Below are positions 44,090 through 56,650 of a stretch of 64,000 bases of DNA, piece by piece. Under the pieces are notes generated by a model. That model did no database searches. It was not told the DNA's origin and saw nothing but the letters and a program-made list of their open reading frames with translations. The DNA comes from Nephrocerus scutellatus (Eukaryota; Arthropoda; Insecta; Diptera; Pipunculidae): NCBI GenBank assembly GCA_947095585.1, contig OX352764.1, positions 7,673,001 to 7,737,000 of the forward strand, read 5' to 3'. The position numbers and the translations under genes were made by a program. Within the stretch, counting starts at the first letter, position 1, and each line of letters begins with the position of its first letter.

Positions 44090-47000
44090 AGGTGATCAAC
44101 GGGTAAGGTTTCGCTTACTCAACAAGATGGCGAAGAGAGCAAACAAAACAAATTTTTAATTTCAATTACCTACGTTAGTCAGAGTGAAACAACATTTTAT
44201 ATCACGTTCTTTGGTATTTCAGTACACAACAGATATCAGAAACAAATTTCAGGTTTATGTGGACTTTCGTTCCATTTACAAACCGCCCACCATGAAAACC
44301 ATGTAGCTTTGACCGCTAAACCGTGGGTATGGTTTCGGGTACGGTTTGTGCATTTGGAAAGAGACATAAATGATACTCATAGATTTAGTTATCTTACAAC
44401 AGCAGAAGAAATTTTTTGTGTCCATAAAATCGTTTCTCATAATTCCTTGATACATAAATTGGAAATGTTCTTTCGATACTTTGAACGTAATCCAACGTTG
44501 TTAAAACCAACGTCAGCGTCCACACGAACGAATAAGTATAACTTTGCGATTTGAAATCAATTACATTGGGTTTATATTTGTGCACCATCCTCTCACATCA
44601 AAAATGCCGACAAAAACTGACGTGCCGTTAGAAGCATCGAGTGTCATAATGATGTTCATGCGTCGAGACCGTCATCGTACTCGCAATAATATGGTGATTC
44701 CTTGAAGTTGCAGATCTCGTCCAGTGACTCCATTGTAGAGGCGTCCTCAACGGTTTTTTATTGGTTATTACAAATGACAGGGATCATACCTAATAAAAAG
44801 CGTAAATTGTTTACTTCTTAAATCTATTCTTTGGCCAAATGAATTGAGGACGCTTGGTCCAGCCCGGGGCCGACACATATTTTAAGTAAAATGTTGCCTA
44901 CGTCGCACAATAATCTTCGAGGTGGTTTATAAAGCTATAAAAATAACATTATTCGCTGTTCTCAGAGATAATATACAATGCAGCACTCAGCATCAGCAGG
45001 CTTGAGGCTGCAGCCATTTTTTGTCCGTCTATGGAGTAAAATACAAAATACGAAAAGCGCGTTGTGCGTTTTACGAGAATATTTAATTTACATTTTTGTA
45101 CTCATTCATTCAGTATTTGAAAAATAACAAACTTATAATTTTATAATTTGTTTTAGTTCATAATTTCACAATTTAAAAAAATATGAGTATGAAGTTAGCT
45201 GCAAAGTCGAGCAAATTCCACACGCTGCGCCCAAAAATATAACGCAAGCCAAACAAAAATTAAGTCCAAACATAAGCAAACCATAAAACGGATATTATTT
45301 AACAACCTGCAACACCTTAGTCGACAATGAACGACAAAATGTCAAAAAAAGTAACTTTTTGCGCAGTGAACTCACTCATTATCGATCATAAATAAACATG
45401 GCCGCTGACTGACAGTCAAGAGCGAAAATTTTTGATGGCGATCAGTTTCGAGTGTCAGTCAATCAGTCAGGCGTTCACACTTCAGTTTTGAGGGATGTCG
45501 ATCAAAACTTACAGTCAATTTCGATAGTATGTCAGGCTTGCAACAAAATTGTATGGATAACGATCAAAAAAAAATTTTTGTCAAAACCAAAATCCATACA
45601 ATCGTGTCTAAGTCTTAAGTGCTTACTAAGTTTTTAAGTTTTTCCATTGTTTGTTTTTGTCCTGGTCTTGATATTTGATTGATAACAAAACAAAAACAAA
45701 TCTCAATTTGACAGGATTCTTTCTGTCATTTTTCTTTTATGGACATAAGTATTGCCAAAGTGCAGTTTTTTTTACAATAATGAACGAAAAATAGGCAGGA
45801 CTTCATGTTTTTTAAGTTTATGAACTCGACCATTATTTTGTGCATTAAAAATACGTATTGCAGATTTATTTAAATATAATATTAATAGCTAGGTTCGAAT
45901 GAAGTCAATGTGTGCAGCCATTTTAACTGCATTGTCAAATAAATATTAACTAAATTGAATAGGTAATTTTGATCGGAAGTTGGTAATTTATATCGAAATT
46001 CCAGATTAGAGAACATTTTTACACAAAAAATCAACTGCAGACGACAGGATAATGCCACGATACGACTTTTATATAAATCAATTTCCCAATAGTTTTGATA
46101 GATCATTCATTCATTCATTTTGAAGAATGGCATTAAACTTTATTAGTAACAGAACTCTCACAATGGATAAACTTTACTTTAAGACGCTAAAGCTAAGTAC
46201 CTATCACTCTGTCCTCGTATAGTGAATTGTATAACCTCCTTTACGAAGGTGCATCTCACTGTCGGCCGTAGCACCAGCCCCACACAGCTATTTAGCCGAT
46301 CTTCAACAAAACTAAAACGCGTAAATGCCCCATTAAGACCTCTATAATCATAAAACAGAAGACTCATAAAATATTATATCGAAGATCTCATGCAGTGACC
46401 GCTAGCATCGATATTAGGCATCGAGGAAATCGCCAATGGCACAAAAGCGCACACCGTCATAGCTGTCCGTTGTTCTGCCTGCCGTGCCATGCTATGGTGT
46501 AGCCGAATACCCGTTATGAAAAAGTAACCAATTGCTCATTGGAGTGTGACAAATCACATACATCTTGTGCGCCGCGCCTTCGAAGGCCAGCAAGCGGCGC
46601 AGGCATCCTAACGACGACCATACTCTGTTTCTATGGCGAAGACAACTAAGCTGGCGCAAGCGTTTGGATATCTTGAAACGACGATCGACCGCAACACAAC
46701 ACAAAAAAAAGCCAATCAGTTTTAGGAGCAGCAGCATTCAAGTTTTTGCATAGGAGAGGAGACACCCACCAGCAGTCATCAGACTGGGGCTCTGCTGGGG
46801 CAAGGTCTTTCTGTGCACAGAGACAGACACACGGAATCACTCTGCTATCTCTTTGATGCATTTTGCATTCAATGGAAACAACGTTTTGTGAAAAAAATTG
46901 GCACAACACTATGTTTTGGGAAGATGAAGAAGAGGCCATTCCACGACAGACCAAAGTGAAGTGTGGGGTGCAGAGTAGTGGGAAGTAATAAAAGAAAGCA

Positions 47001-47300
47001 ATAATTCATCAAACATCACTGCTGTGTGTTATCGGCTCGGCGGCTTTGGTCTAATTTTTGTTCAGATTAAAGAGGGATGTAGAGGCAAAAGTCGACAAAA
47101 GCAATTAGGAGTAGTTTGTGTGGTTTGTTTGGTTAATTGGAGCAGGGGCGAAAATCTGAAAATCCTAAGGCGTCTTTGGCAGAATATTAATCCCAGCTAT
47201 TTTGCCATCCTTCCATTCAAAGCCGACGATGACGTATAATCAAACAGAAAATATCACCTGTCACGATGACATAAAAGTCATCCGTGAAATATTTATTCAT
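44090..47300. other. Intergenic DNA, no assured gene
   Basis: Contains a diverged MITE at 45480-45660 ('tgtatggataacgatc', 'caaaatccatacaatcg', ending 'aagtttttccattgt'). A solo arm of the same family is at 46148-46190 (ctctcacaatgg). I see no exon with supporting splice sites and recognisable protein. This may be intron or 5' DNA of the large minus-strand gene. Confidence 0.3.
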
Positions 47301-47301
47301 A

Positions 47302-48624
47302 CGAGGGCGGGCTGAAAAGTTATCGGTCTAAGCATGAAAACATAACTTTTTTCGGCATTTTCGGTAAAATTTAATTTATTTCTCAACAAAGTCTCTTTTA
47401 GATGAATACACTTTGTTCAACGATATTCCAATTTTTCTATACCCTCTGAATAATACGATTTCTGAAAACTTTCAAAATAGGCCTCGGTTTTAGTGATTAC
47501 TTCCTCATTCCACACAAATCTGTTACCACCGAGCCATTTATTCAGGTTTGGAAATAGATAATAGTCGGAGGGGCCAAGTCTGGAGAATAAGGTGGATAAG
47601 GAATTGATTCGTAGCGCAATTCATGTAATTTTGCCATTGCGACTGCGCACTTGTGTGCCGATTGAACCTTTTCCATCTTTTATTCTTCGCCAAATGCAGC
47701 CGTTTTAGCTTCATAGATTCCGAGGATAATCTATGTGAATAATACTGCGTCCATTCCATAAAACTGTGGCCATGACCTTATTGGCTTACAGACCCACCTT
47801 GCCCTCGATTCGACAGGATCAGAGTACTGTTTCTGCTGTTCCTTTGTCACTGAGGATCCATACAATACCATGCTATGGATTTCATAGACTATTTATAGTG
47901 TGGTGACCTCTTTTGGACGCCCTGGACGCTCATCGTCAAAAATGCTCGTACGAACGCGCTGTCCAATATTTTATTACTGATATCAAGGTGCTGGGGACTC
48001 AGCTTTGATCTCATCATTCGTTTTCTTTTTAAAAAACAAACGTATCGTATTGTTCGTAGCGCTCTGCCACGCTCTGTCTTTCCACATCGCTGTGATATAC
48101 AGGCATTCAAAACACAAGCTCATAGACATTTCCTATTTTCTCCTCCTTTTCCTTAACGCCCACGCTGTGCCAGGCATATCATCATCATCATAATTGGCTC
48201 TACGACCGGGGTTCAGTCCTGGCCTCCCGTTGGGTTCCGTAATAATAATTTTTTACAGGCGAGGTTATTGGCCTCGCGCCAACCTTACTTTGAAGGGACA
48301 AGCCCGATCATTGAGCTTTTCCTGCATTGGCGGAAAACTATCGGCGGCCACCACGTGGAGGTTTGATCGCACATCCACCAGTCAGAGATAGTTACGGCCA
48401 CCTGCAATTCTAGAGCATTCTGTGTGATTCTCCCTATTCTGCTGATGGCTGACCGCCAGGCATATAGCCGAGCCAGGCATATAGTGCAAGCTCCTTTCGC
48501 TCGCGCTAATTAAGAAAAAAAAAACAATTTGACAGAAAACTTTTGAAGGTTTGTATTTACGAATGTCTTGATACTGGTAGCGCTATCTTTTGCCTAGGCC
48601 GATAACTTTTCAGCCCGAACCTCG
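47302..48624 (-). mobile_element. Mariner element, TA-flanked, decayed, with nested insertion
   Basis: Inverted ends cgagggcgggctgaaaagtt (47302) and aacttttcagcccgaacctcg (48604-48624) are flanked by TA on both sides. The minus strand encodes transposase pieces: KRLHLAKNKRWKRF near 47700, and the 'PPYSPDLAPSDYYLFP' type block near 47560, here frameshifted. The C-terminal TEAYFESFQKSYYSEGIEK lies near 47440-47500. The 'SPDLAP-D' block shows it belongs to the D,D34D mariner group. It is inactive. A 275-bp LINE derivative (48180-48454) sits inside it. Confidence 0.8.
48180..48454 (-). mobile_element. RTE-like LINE, copy C: internally deleted SINE-like derivative
   Basis: Flanked by an 11-bp direct repeat GCCAGGCATAT (48169-48179 and 48455-48465), so this is a complete insertion. 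On the minus strand it begins GGTCAGCCATCAGCAGAA, as copy B does at 50738. It follows the LINE 5' region for about 220 bp to 'ttacggaacccaa', then jumps directly to the LINE 3' end (GGGAGGCC...GTAGAGCCAATTATGATGATGATG) seen in copy A. The whole EN-RT coding region is missing. A third GCCAGGCAT lies at 48472. Confidence 0.8.
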
Positions 48625-50737
48625 TATGTATTGTATTACTTTACAACAATATACAATCAAAGAAGTTTAATCGAATTATGGAAAAGCCTACAAGTTTGCA
48701 GGAGAATGACTCGGGACGAAGCACAAAGTGCCAGAGCATCTCAAGAAATGGCAACAGCGATAACAAATAATGGCTGCGACTGATGATGATGATGATGATA
48801 TACATATACACAGGATCAACAAAGGCACCAGCAGCATAAGCAGCAGCAGCAACAGCGGAACCAATAAGCCGTTCGTCACGGGCAAGTCAACTAGTTGCTG
48901 TTTCCTAGATATTTAAATGGTCAAAATGGCTGTGCAGCTACCATGCTTTTTAATCCTTTTAAGATCTTCAATCGGCCGGTCGTAGCTGGGTGTGCACAAT
49001 CTCGTCAATCTTCCATTCCAAGTTTGATTGGATATCATCACTGCTGATATGTTGCGCCTCCTCAAGTTCATCCGTCCCGTCAGTTAGTTAGAACGACAGT
49101 CTCTTGTGCACATTGCTTTGCGTAATTTTTCCTTTCGAAATCGAATAAAATTTAATTTTATTTCATATTAATTCTAATGTATTTTAGCGAAACGTCCAAT
49201 TTGGTTGGAAGCGCAGCAATAAACCAGAACGGACAGAATAAATCGTGCATGGTCGACGCGCAAGTAATATTCATTATCTTCACGACTACGACGACGATGA
49301 CGACGAGGGACAATGACTCCTCTTGGCCATATCATAAAATGGAAAATAATGGTAGACAATGCGGAAGGATATGCCATATTAATGGCTCCAGAACTCACAC
49401 AGCACGCGGCGCTGAGATAACGAAACGAAACGAAACGAAAGCGACTGGAAGACTGGGATTCTGTTCTGGGTTTCAACCGGTTACAGAGAGCGCGGCGAAA
49501 GCACATTGCGGATTTGACTGTAGCTGATGTGGCGCGACTGCTGTGCAGTGCTGTGATAATTGGTAATTTTCAATGGTTCCCCTGGACTTTGTTTGCTGGT
49601 GGTGCTAGCTTGATGCTGTTGTTCTGTGCTGTGCTGTGCTGAATCTGATGTGTGGTGCCTTGTGCGTTTATCGGTTGGTCCGATCGATTGGGGTCGGTAG
49701 TCTCGGTCGGTCGTCGTTGTCGCCGCTGCAAAAAGATGTGTAATTTTAGTGAACCTGTTCCAGCCGCAGCCCGCTATTCACACAGTCGTTGTCCTTCAGT
49801 TGTCATCACCGAACAACGAGTACTTCTGTGTCTACCGTTGCCTGGGCGCTTGAACGGGCGCTCCTTCTTCACCGCACCGCAACGCTCCAGCCGATAGAAA
49901 ATACTCGCACTCGCGCACATTAAATTTTAGGATTATCGCTTGCTCCGTCGTCGTCGTCATCGTTGTCGTCGCCATTGCGTTCGTGCTTCGTGCCTTGGTA
50001 TGGTCAATTGATATCCCCTATAAATATAAGGAGCAGGTAAGCAATTTAAATAAATTTCTCTGGGAGAGCTCCTTTTTCGGATGTTAACAGCCAGAGATAC
50101 CCATATTCTTCGAACAGCAATTTTACGGGATTTGGGCTTCGTTTGGACATTTATTGCTTTGTGCGAATTGAAATACGAACCTGAGTATAATAAATAGCGA
50201 ACAGGAGCAAGGATACAGGCATGTGTGTGCATGTTAGCAAGAAAAATTCTAATTTGACAAATGTCAATTGCACCGTTAATCTCAATGTTATCCTGTTATC
50301 TGTGGGAGAATAGCTATAAATTTGAAATATCTAATCCCTGAACTGAATCCCTGAACTTAACTGTACGTCCGAAGACGGGCTTGAGGGTAAACTGATGAGC
50401 ATTTAGAGCGCCACAAGTAATGCGGTTGAATTCAAGGAGATATAGCATGCAGCTCTCTTGAGCATCGCTGGTGAAAGAAGCGATAAAATAGTGACAAGCA
50501 GGATACGGGTGTTCAAGCGAATCTATTGATTTCGCAATGTTTTCGTAACCTATAAGTTCTATCGGTACTCTATCTAGCTAATGCAAGGTCGTTTTAGGTG
50601 CACAAGACCAGACATGACATTTGTACTCAAGTTTAGGGTTAATTAAATACTTGTAATTAGTAGCCAGATCAGAGGGAGTGACATATTTCTTGCACCGGGT
50701 AAGAAAACCTAAATATTCGGCGAATATGTGTTCAGGC
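48625..50737. other. GC-richer non-coding stretch, possible 5'UTR/promoter
   Basis: Contains (GAT)n at 48781-48799, CAG/CTG-rich pieces, clustered CGACGA repeats near 49284-49304, an (ACGAA)n run near 49420-49440, and repeated 'gctgtgctgtgctg' near 49627. On the minus strand, 49900-49500 resembles the A/C-rich CAACAACAGC leaders of fly mRNAs. It could carry a 5'UTR exon of the large minus-strand gene. There is no direct proof and no protein evidence. Confidence 0.25.
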
Positions 50738-51934
50738 GGTCAACCATCAGCAGAACAGGTGGAATAGCACAAAATGCATCAGAATTGCAAGTGGCCGTAA
50801 CTATCTCGGACTGGTGGAAGTGCGATCAATCCTCCACGTGGTAGCCGCCGGTAATTTTCCTCCAATGCAGGAAAAGCTTAATGATCGGACTAGTCCCTTT
50901 AAAGTAAGATTGGCGCGAGGCCAATAACCTCGCCCGTAAAAAAAATTTATTACGGAACCCAAAATCAGCCTCCGATAAACGATTTAAGAATTTTCTCATG
51001 GAACGTACGCTCACTGTATAGAGCTCGAGCTGAACAGCAGTTAGCCGATACCGTGTCCAAATATAATGCTGACATAACAGCAATTCAGGAGATGCGGTGG
51101 ACCGGGAATGGTGTCTTACAAAAATCAGAATATAGCTGTCATGCAAGAAATCATGCAAGACATCATCCAGGTGTGGTTTCTAGTCAGCAAAACAATGAAA
51201 CCAACCGTAACTGAACGGCTATACACCCTTCGCGTGCGGGGCAGATATAAAAACATAAGCCTCATAAACGTCTACGTTCTTACAGAGGACTCTCCAAATG
51301 ATGAAAAAGAATAATTTTTTGAATCAGTCAAACGGGAACTCCATGCCTGTCCTCAGTATGACGTAAAAATAGGTAGGGAGGCAGTATTTAGGCAGTACAT
51401 TGGTACCCAAACCGACAATGACATGGACAACGAGTCATAGAAATGGCAGCAAGCAATAATTTGGTGGTTGCGAGTACAAGATTTGCCCGTGAAAATATTG
51501 ACAAAGCCACCTGGGTATCTCCTGATGGACCCACTCGCAACCATATAGACCACGTGTTGATAGGCCGCCGCCACAACCCGAACCTGATGACGGTACGAAC
51601 GTACCGAGGTGCCAACGTCGACTCGGACCACTATCTTGTTGGTATGGTGCTCCGAGCGTGGATTGCATCATAAAGAAAGACAGCATCCGCGAATCAGATT
51701 TGATTCAATACGACTGCCCTTCGCAATGAAGAGACCAGCAACAACTACGGTCAAGCGATAGGACTCGCCCTAAATGCAGGGAGAGTAAGTCCTGAGGCTG
51801 AGATGTCGGGCGTAGAAGAGAAATGGACTTAATGGATTAAGAATACTGTCATTATTACTGCTGACTCCATCTTAGACAGTAGTCGTAGAGATCGGAACGA
51901 CTGGTTCGATGATGGATGTAAGCTAGCGACTACT

Positions 51935-52502
51935 CGTTGAAAAACCATGGGTCATCTGTCCCGGATGACGTGGGGCTCTGATGGGACCCCAGTCAGGGAT
52001 ATGACACCGTGGTGGGGTCCAGCTGCATCATAAACCTATGTATAGGTATGGTGCGGGGCTTTAGCACGGATGATAAATAAAGGGCCGCGGGTACTTAGAA
52101 CATGCTCTTCGTACTTAACGACCCAGAAAAAGCTACTGGTACTTAGAGATCTTAGAAACTTAGATATTTAAGTAGTCAATTCTAGCATATATATGTCCTA
52201 GTGGCAAATTATAGGGTTCGAAGTTCCGAAAGGATGTGCTGCCAGGGTCTGCTTTGCAATCGCCCAGGCACTTATACCTGAACGAATGGGAGATTCTTGA
52301 TGCCTGATCTGATCAAGGTCGCGTTTGGAAAACTCGGGATAGCTTGCTATCGTGATGGCAGGTGAGATGGTTTAAATTACGGATGGATGTGCAGCCAGGG
52401 TCTGCTCTGCAATCGCCCAGGCACTCATCCAAGGTTGAATTGGTACCACGGGAGTTGTCTTGCATAGCATAGCCACAGTAGAATTCGTCATCCCAAATAA
52501 AC
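51935..52502. other. Foreign segment replacing part of the RT in copy B
   Basis: The LINE sequence breaks after 'gctagcgact' and resumes at 'gtaggttgaccgtgaccaat'. In copy A the same two points are about 920 bp apart, so LINE DNA was lost and about 570 bp of other sequence gained. The segment includes a 45-bp direct repeat (gatgtgc.gccagggtctgct) at 52233 and 52387. It carries the Cys-rich exon-like pieces described separately. Confidence 0.6.
52225..52500 (-). pseudogene. Two Cys-rich exon-like fragments (PAN/apple-like?)
   Basis: On the minus strand, 52500-52380 reads IWDDEFYCGYAMQDNSRG, then LDECLGDCRADPGCTS (six residues short of the next block). A second, diverged copy near 52280-52228 reads YKCLGDCKADPGSTS. 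The C-x3-C-x5-C spacing and flanking residues recall PAN/apple-type extracellular modules, but the call is tentative. No start or splice context ties them to a gene. A captured and locally duplicated host-exon fragment is the simplest reading. Confidence 0.35.
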
Positions 52503-53344
52503 TGTAGGTTGACCGTGACCAATGTTATAAGCCAATTAAAAATATGCAGATCACTATCAAGCCCATTCAACATCTATAACGGGCTCAGACAAGGGGATGG
52601 ACTGGCCTGCGTCCTCTTCAACCTGGCGTTGGAGAAAGTGATCCGAGACTCTGACGTAACGGCGAGAGGAACAATCCTCTATAGGTCCATTCAGATACTG
52701 GCTTACGCAGACGATATTGACATCGTTGGTAGAAACCGAAGATCTGTACAGGAAGCTTTCATCCAGATAGAGGATTCGGCATGAAATCTGGGGCTGCACA
52801 TAAATGAGATCAAAACAAAGTACAAGGTGGCCGCGTCTGCGAGTAGAAGATCCAACATTGGTCCCACAATTAAAATAGAGGAGCACGAATTTGAAGTTGT
52901 GCAATCCTTTAACTATCTCGGGTCAACTGTAGTAGCCGATAACAGCATGGAGCCAGAAATACGCGCACGGTTGCTTAAAACCAACAAAGCCTATTGTAGT
53001 CTGTAAAGACTCTTCAAATCCAGGAACTTAACTATAACATCCAAGCTGCTGGTATATAAGACAATGGTCATACCAGTGGATCCGAGACTTGGGTCCTTAG
53101 CAAAAAGCATTCTGTTCTCTTAGCCGCGTTCGAGAGAAAAGAGAGATGTGAGGAAGGACGATTCCGTAGACTCTATAATGATGAGATCTACGAGTGTTAC
53201 CGCGATGTCGACATCGTGAAGAGAATTAAACTCGGTAGGCTTCGGTGGGCAGGACACCTAACTCGCATGAGCGAAGGGAATCCTGCTCGGAAAGTCCTTT
53301 GCGGTATAATTTATGGAACAAGACAGCGATGCCGGTCCGTAGGC

Positions 53345-53900
53345 TTGACCGGCATCGCTTTATGGTCCAAAAAGTACGTACACAAAAAAAAATGATCGTG
53401 TGTGGTTCGAGGGCAAGTCCAACGACAATTGGGACAAGCGAGTTGCTTTTCGCAAACAAACGCCCGCTTCTGTGATAGTTTGGGCGGACAGCTGTAATTG
53501 CAAATTATCGTTCTCCGCCGTTTTGATCTAGCAGGGCGAAAGGTGAATTAACAACTGTACCGGAAAAAAACATTAAATGATGCGTCGCTACCTTGGACAT
53601 ACAAACAATTCCATAGCAACCGCTGGACATTCTAACAGGTATCAGCACTATCACATAAAGCTCCTTTGACACAACAATTTTTACAAAGTCACATTCCAAA
53701 TGTTTTTGCTTTGGCCTCTATACTCACCAGACTTGCAATCGAATCGACACAGTGTGTTGGTGTTAGTTAAAGTTGAAGAAAAACTACCCTTTACATTTTT
53801 GGTGTACATCAAAATGTTTGGATGTTTTTTTGTCCCCAAAGGCGATGACTGTAATAAATCTTGAAAAAAAAATTGTTTCTTCAAAATGTAATAAAATTAA
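53345..53900 (+). mobile_element. Mariner-superfamily transposase relic
   Basis: Plus-strand pieces in shifting frames read DRVWFEGKSNDNWDKRVAFR (about 53393-53450) and KQTPASVIVWAD (about 53455-53490). Then come a 'LPWTYKQFHSNRWTF' block and SHKAPLTQQFLQSHIPNVFA (about 53650-53710). This is the order seen in mariner-like transposases around the second and third catalytic Asp. It directly follows LINE copy B. No inverted repeats were identified, and it is dead. Confidence 0.65.
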
Positions 53901-53904
53901 CTCA

Positions 53905-55085
53905 ATCCTCGTATCAAATGAAATGAAAATTTCAACAGACAGATAAAGAATCACTCAAATTGATGGATACCTGTCCCGCGAATGCGATGTGAAGCCCTTT
54001 AATATCAAATGATAGTCTCATTGATGTCAGACCAACCAGAAGAACATGCATAATTAAGTTTATTTGCTTCACGCTGCGCGACTTAGTTACTTGCACGTTG
54101 CACAACAAGAAGGGTGACGTGGAGAGACGGACAAGACGCTAGGCTAGACTGATTTCCAATTATAGTGCGCCTGCTCACTTGCATGAATGCCCGATGCCTA
54201 CGCTACCGTAACCTAACAACTATTGTGTGGCTAAGCTTTGTTTCCCATTGGATGTATTTGCGTGGATTAAGTTCCTGCGGTTTTAAATGCTCATCTGACC
54301 GACCTAGAAATGTCACACACATTACAAAGTTGCCTCTGACGTGCAACAATGTTACGCTAAATTCCGCTTTAATTATTATTATTATTCCACTAAAGTAGCA
54401 ACATACAACGCACATAAAATTGGAAGTAAATAAAAAGAACAAAAATGCAGAGATGAGATTAGATTACGATTATGCCGCCGCGCCGACGCCGCTCCTGCCA
54501 CTGTATCAGCTACTGTGCTTAGTGGCGGTGATGGGTTAACGATGCAATTATGATGGGTTTTAGTGGTCTGTTCTAATTGTAGCGAATGATATGAAATATT
54601 ACTTCACGATGAGAATATGAGCAACAACTTCATGGATAAGGTGTATCAAGTAAGACTTGTAATTCTGCGTGAAGAGGCGGGACGGCCAACGTTAATTGGA
54701 CAAATCGTATACATAACAAAAGGAAAGGAAATTATTTTTATGATACCTTTTTCATGGGTAACTCATAAAGCCTTAATTGATATAAACAAGACGTTTCTTT
54801 TTCTTCCCAAGCATTTCAATGCATCATTGTAGAAATTAGTTCGTGAAGCTCTGTTTGGAGGATAAAGATTTTCTTTACAAAGTTGGAAGTTTGCTGAAAA
54901 TTTGGTAGAAATTTACAGATCGATTCTGACGTAAGCTAAGAGCTTTTCGGTTCAGACTTTTATTTTTAAGACTTAAGTCTTAATTGGTATTCTAATTTTG
55001 AAGTCTTAAATTTTGTCATACAAAAAAGTTTGGAGAGGGTTTAATGAATCAGCGAAGGATTTTTTTGCCTCTTAGTCTCTTATCA
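53905..55085. other. Intergenic, no assured gene
   Basis: A 71-codon plus-strand frame with an ATG at 54617 (MSNNFMDKVYQVRLVILREE...) has no recognised family. I see no splice or poly(A) context that would make it a gene. The rest is AT-rich. Confidence 0.25.
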
Positions 55086-55946
55086 TTCTTATCATTTGCA
55101 AAAAGGCTCTGGAGCGTATTCTAGACTATCGCACCATGCAAAGATTCGAGGTCTCGCAAGCATCGACTCCACTCGACATCGACTGAGTACACAACTAATT
55201 ACAAACAGCCTTCAACAATTTTTGCATTGAGGTCATTAAGAAAGCTCCTACTGAGTGAGGAGTGGAGCTCTTCTCACGGAATGGATTACATCCATCCTCG
55301 GTAGCAGGAGTATACATGCCAACCTTGGCAGCTGCAATATTAACAAACTAGTCGATGGAGGCACTCGCTAAGGACGGGTCATCTCACCCATACTGTAGCT
55401 AATAGTAACTAATACAATTCTACTAAAACTTGAGGAAGATAGGACGAAGGTAGTTGCGTTCGCAGATGACGTGGTGATACTCGACCGGCACAAGTAAAGT
55501 TATGGAAAAGGCTCCTGGACAATAAGTTGCGTCCTTGGAGTTAACTCAGGGAAGACTAAAATGATACTGTTTACCAACAAATCTAAAATACCGGACTTTG
55601 TCCTCTTAAAACTCAATGGCCATTGTCTCAGTCTAACTCCCAGCTCCAAAAATGTCGGAGTAATCTTGGATAGGAAGCTTATTTGGAAGGCTAAAATAGA
55701 GCAAGAAATGGGGCCTTCAACCAAGGATGGCTCTCTGGCTGTGCACAACTATTGTACGATCAATTCTTGCCTATGGATCGCTAGATTGGTGGCCAGCGAC
55801 AGGGAAGTAGTAAAGTAATGCCACCAAGCTCAGCAGATTACAGAGATCAGCAGCAGTTGGCATCACAGGAGCTCTACGGTCATGCCGAACTGATCCCCAC
55901 AACACCATATTACACCTACTACCTCCTGACATATTTATCAAGTATG

Positions 55947-56117
55947 TTGCGACATGGTGGGTGCCGTGGGTCTAAAATGTTAGAATCTCAGAAACCCTCA
56001 AAGTATTTCTCACGGTCCCACCGCTCGAGAATGTCTGACAAACGTCCAAGAATAATAATTTGTCACGGAAAGGTTCTGAATTCGCCTTTCGGATACGGCT
56101 ACGGTCTGTCGCGCTAA
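55947..56117 (+). mobile_element. tRNA-derived SINE, copy 3 (deleted head)
   Basis: Starts gtgggtgccgtggg, then departs from copies 1 and 2 over the B-box region. It rejoins at 'agtatttctcacggtcccacc' and continues to 'cttgtcacggaaaggttctg...cgcctttcggatacggct'. The orientation is opposite to copies 1 and 2. It is inserted in the LINE relic. Confidence 0.7.
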
Positions 56118-56367
56118 ATATTATTATGCTACCTTATTTTACAGTTTCGATGAAGACTCCTGTCTATTAATCGAGTTCCATTCAACAAACTGTTTTTTGG
56201 GTTTAGATTTCAAAGACGCATGATAAATGCACCAACTTTCAATTGCAGTATATGTGGCGGCATTCCCGAATGACATGTCACGGAAAATCCATCTTAAGTA
56301 CGTCTAGGTGAGAACCCGAATGACGGAATCTTTTTTCTACCACCTAACCATTTCACAATTTTTAATC

Positions 56368-56650
56368 GGAGCACCAAACGAACGTATGGTGTGAATATGA
56401 ACTAAATCCTACCATAAACACAATTACTCGTAAATATCTCGACTCCAGCGCCACCGAACGGGTCCAAAAAAACTTAAATTTATCGGAGCACCAAACAAAC
56501 ACATGGTGTGAATATGAACCAAATCCAACCATAAAGACAAATTTTCGTAAATATTTCGACTCCAGCGCCACCTAAAGCTTCCAAAAAACCTAAACTTATA
56601 GGAGCACCAAACGAACATATAGTCTGAATATGGCTTCAATACCTCGAGTG
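56368..56650. repeat. Tandem repeat, about 117-bp unit, 2.4 copies
   Basis: Units start with ggagcaccaaac at 56368, 56485 and 56601 and share 'tggtgtgaatatgaac', 'aaatat.tcgactccagcgccacc' and 'ccaaaaaa.c'. The third unit is cut after about 45 bp. Confidence 0.8.

Larger units (their letters stand above)
50738..53340 (+). mobile_element. RTE-like LINE, copy B (complete 5' end, rearranged RT)
   Basis: Starts ggtcaaccatcagcagaa, matching the 5' end of copy C. Endonuclease begins near 50985 (IFSWNVRSLYRARAEQQLAD, then ADITAIQEMRWTGNG), with stops. EN C-terminal blocks are THRNHIDHVLIGRRHNPNL (51530-51585) and DSDHYLVGMV (51620-51650). The element is interrupted at about 51935 and resumes at about 52503 with the RT palm (GLRQGDGLACVLFNLALEKV, then ILAYADDIDIVGRN, where YADD is the catalytic motif). 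It runs on to GRLRWAGHLTRMSEGNPARK near 53235-53295 and loses its 3' end near 53340. It is non-functional. Confidence 0.8.

Noticed and set aside
49174..49527. Overlapping ORFs of about 110 codons on both strands
   Set aside because: Both arise from CGA/CGAAA-type repeats in probable 5'UTR DNA; neither shows protein-like composition.
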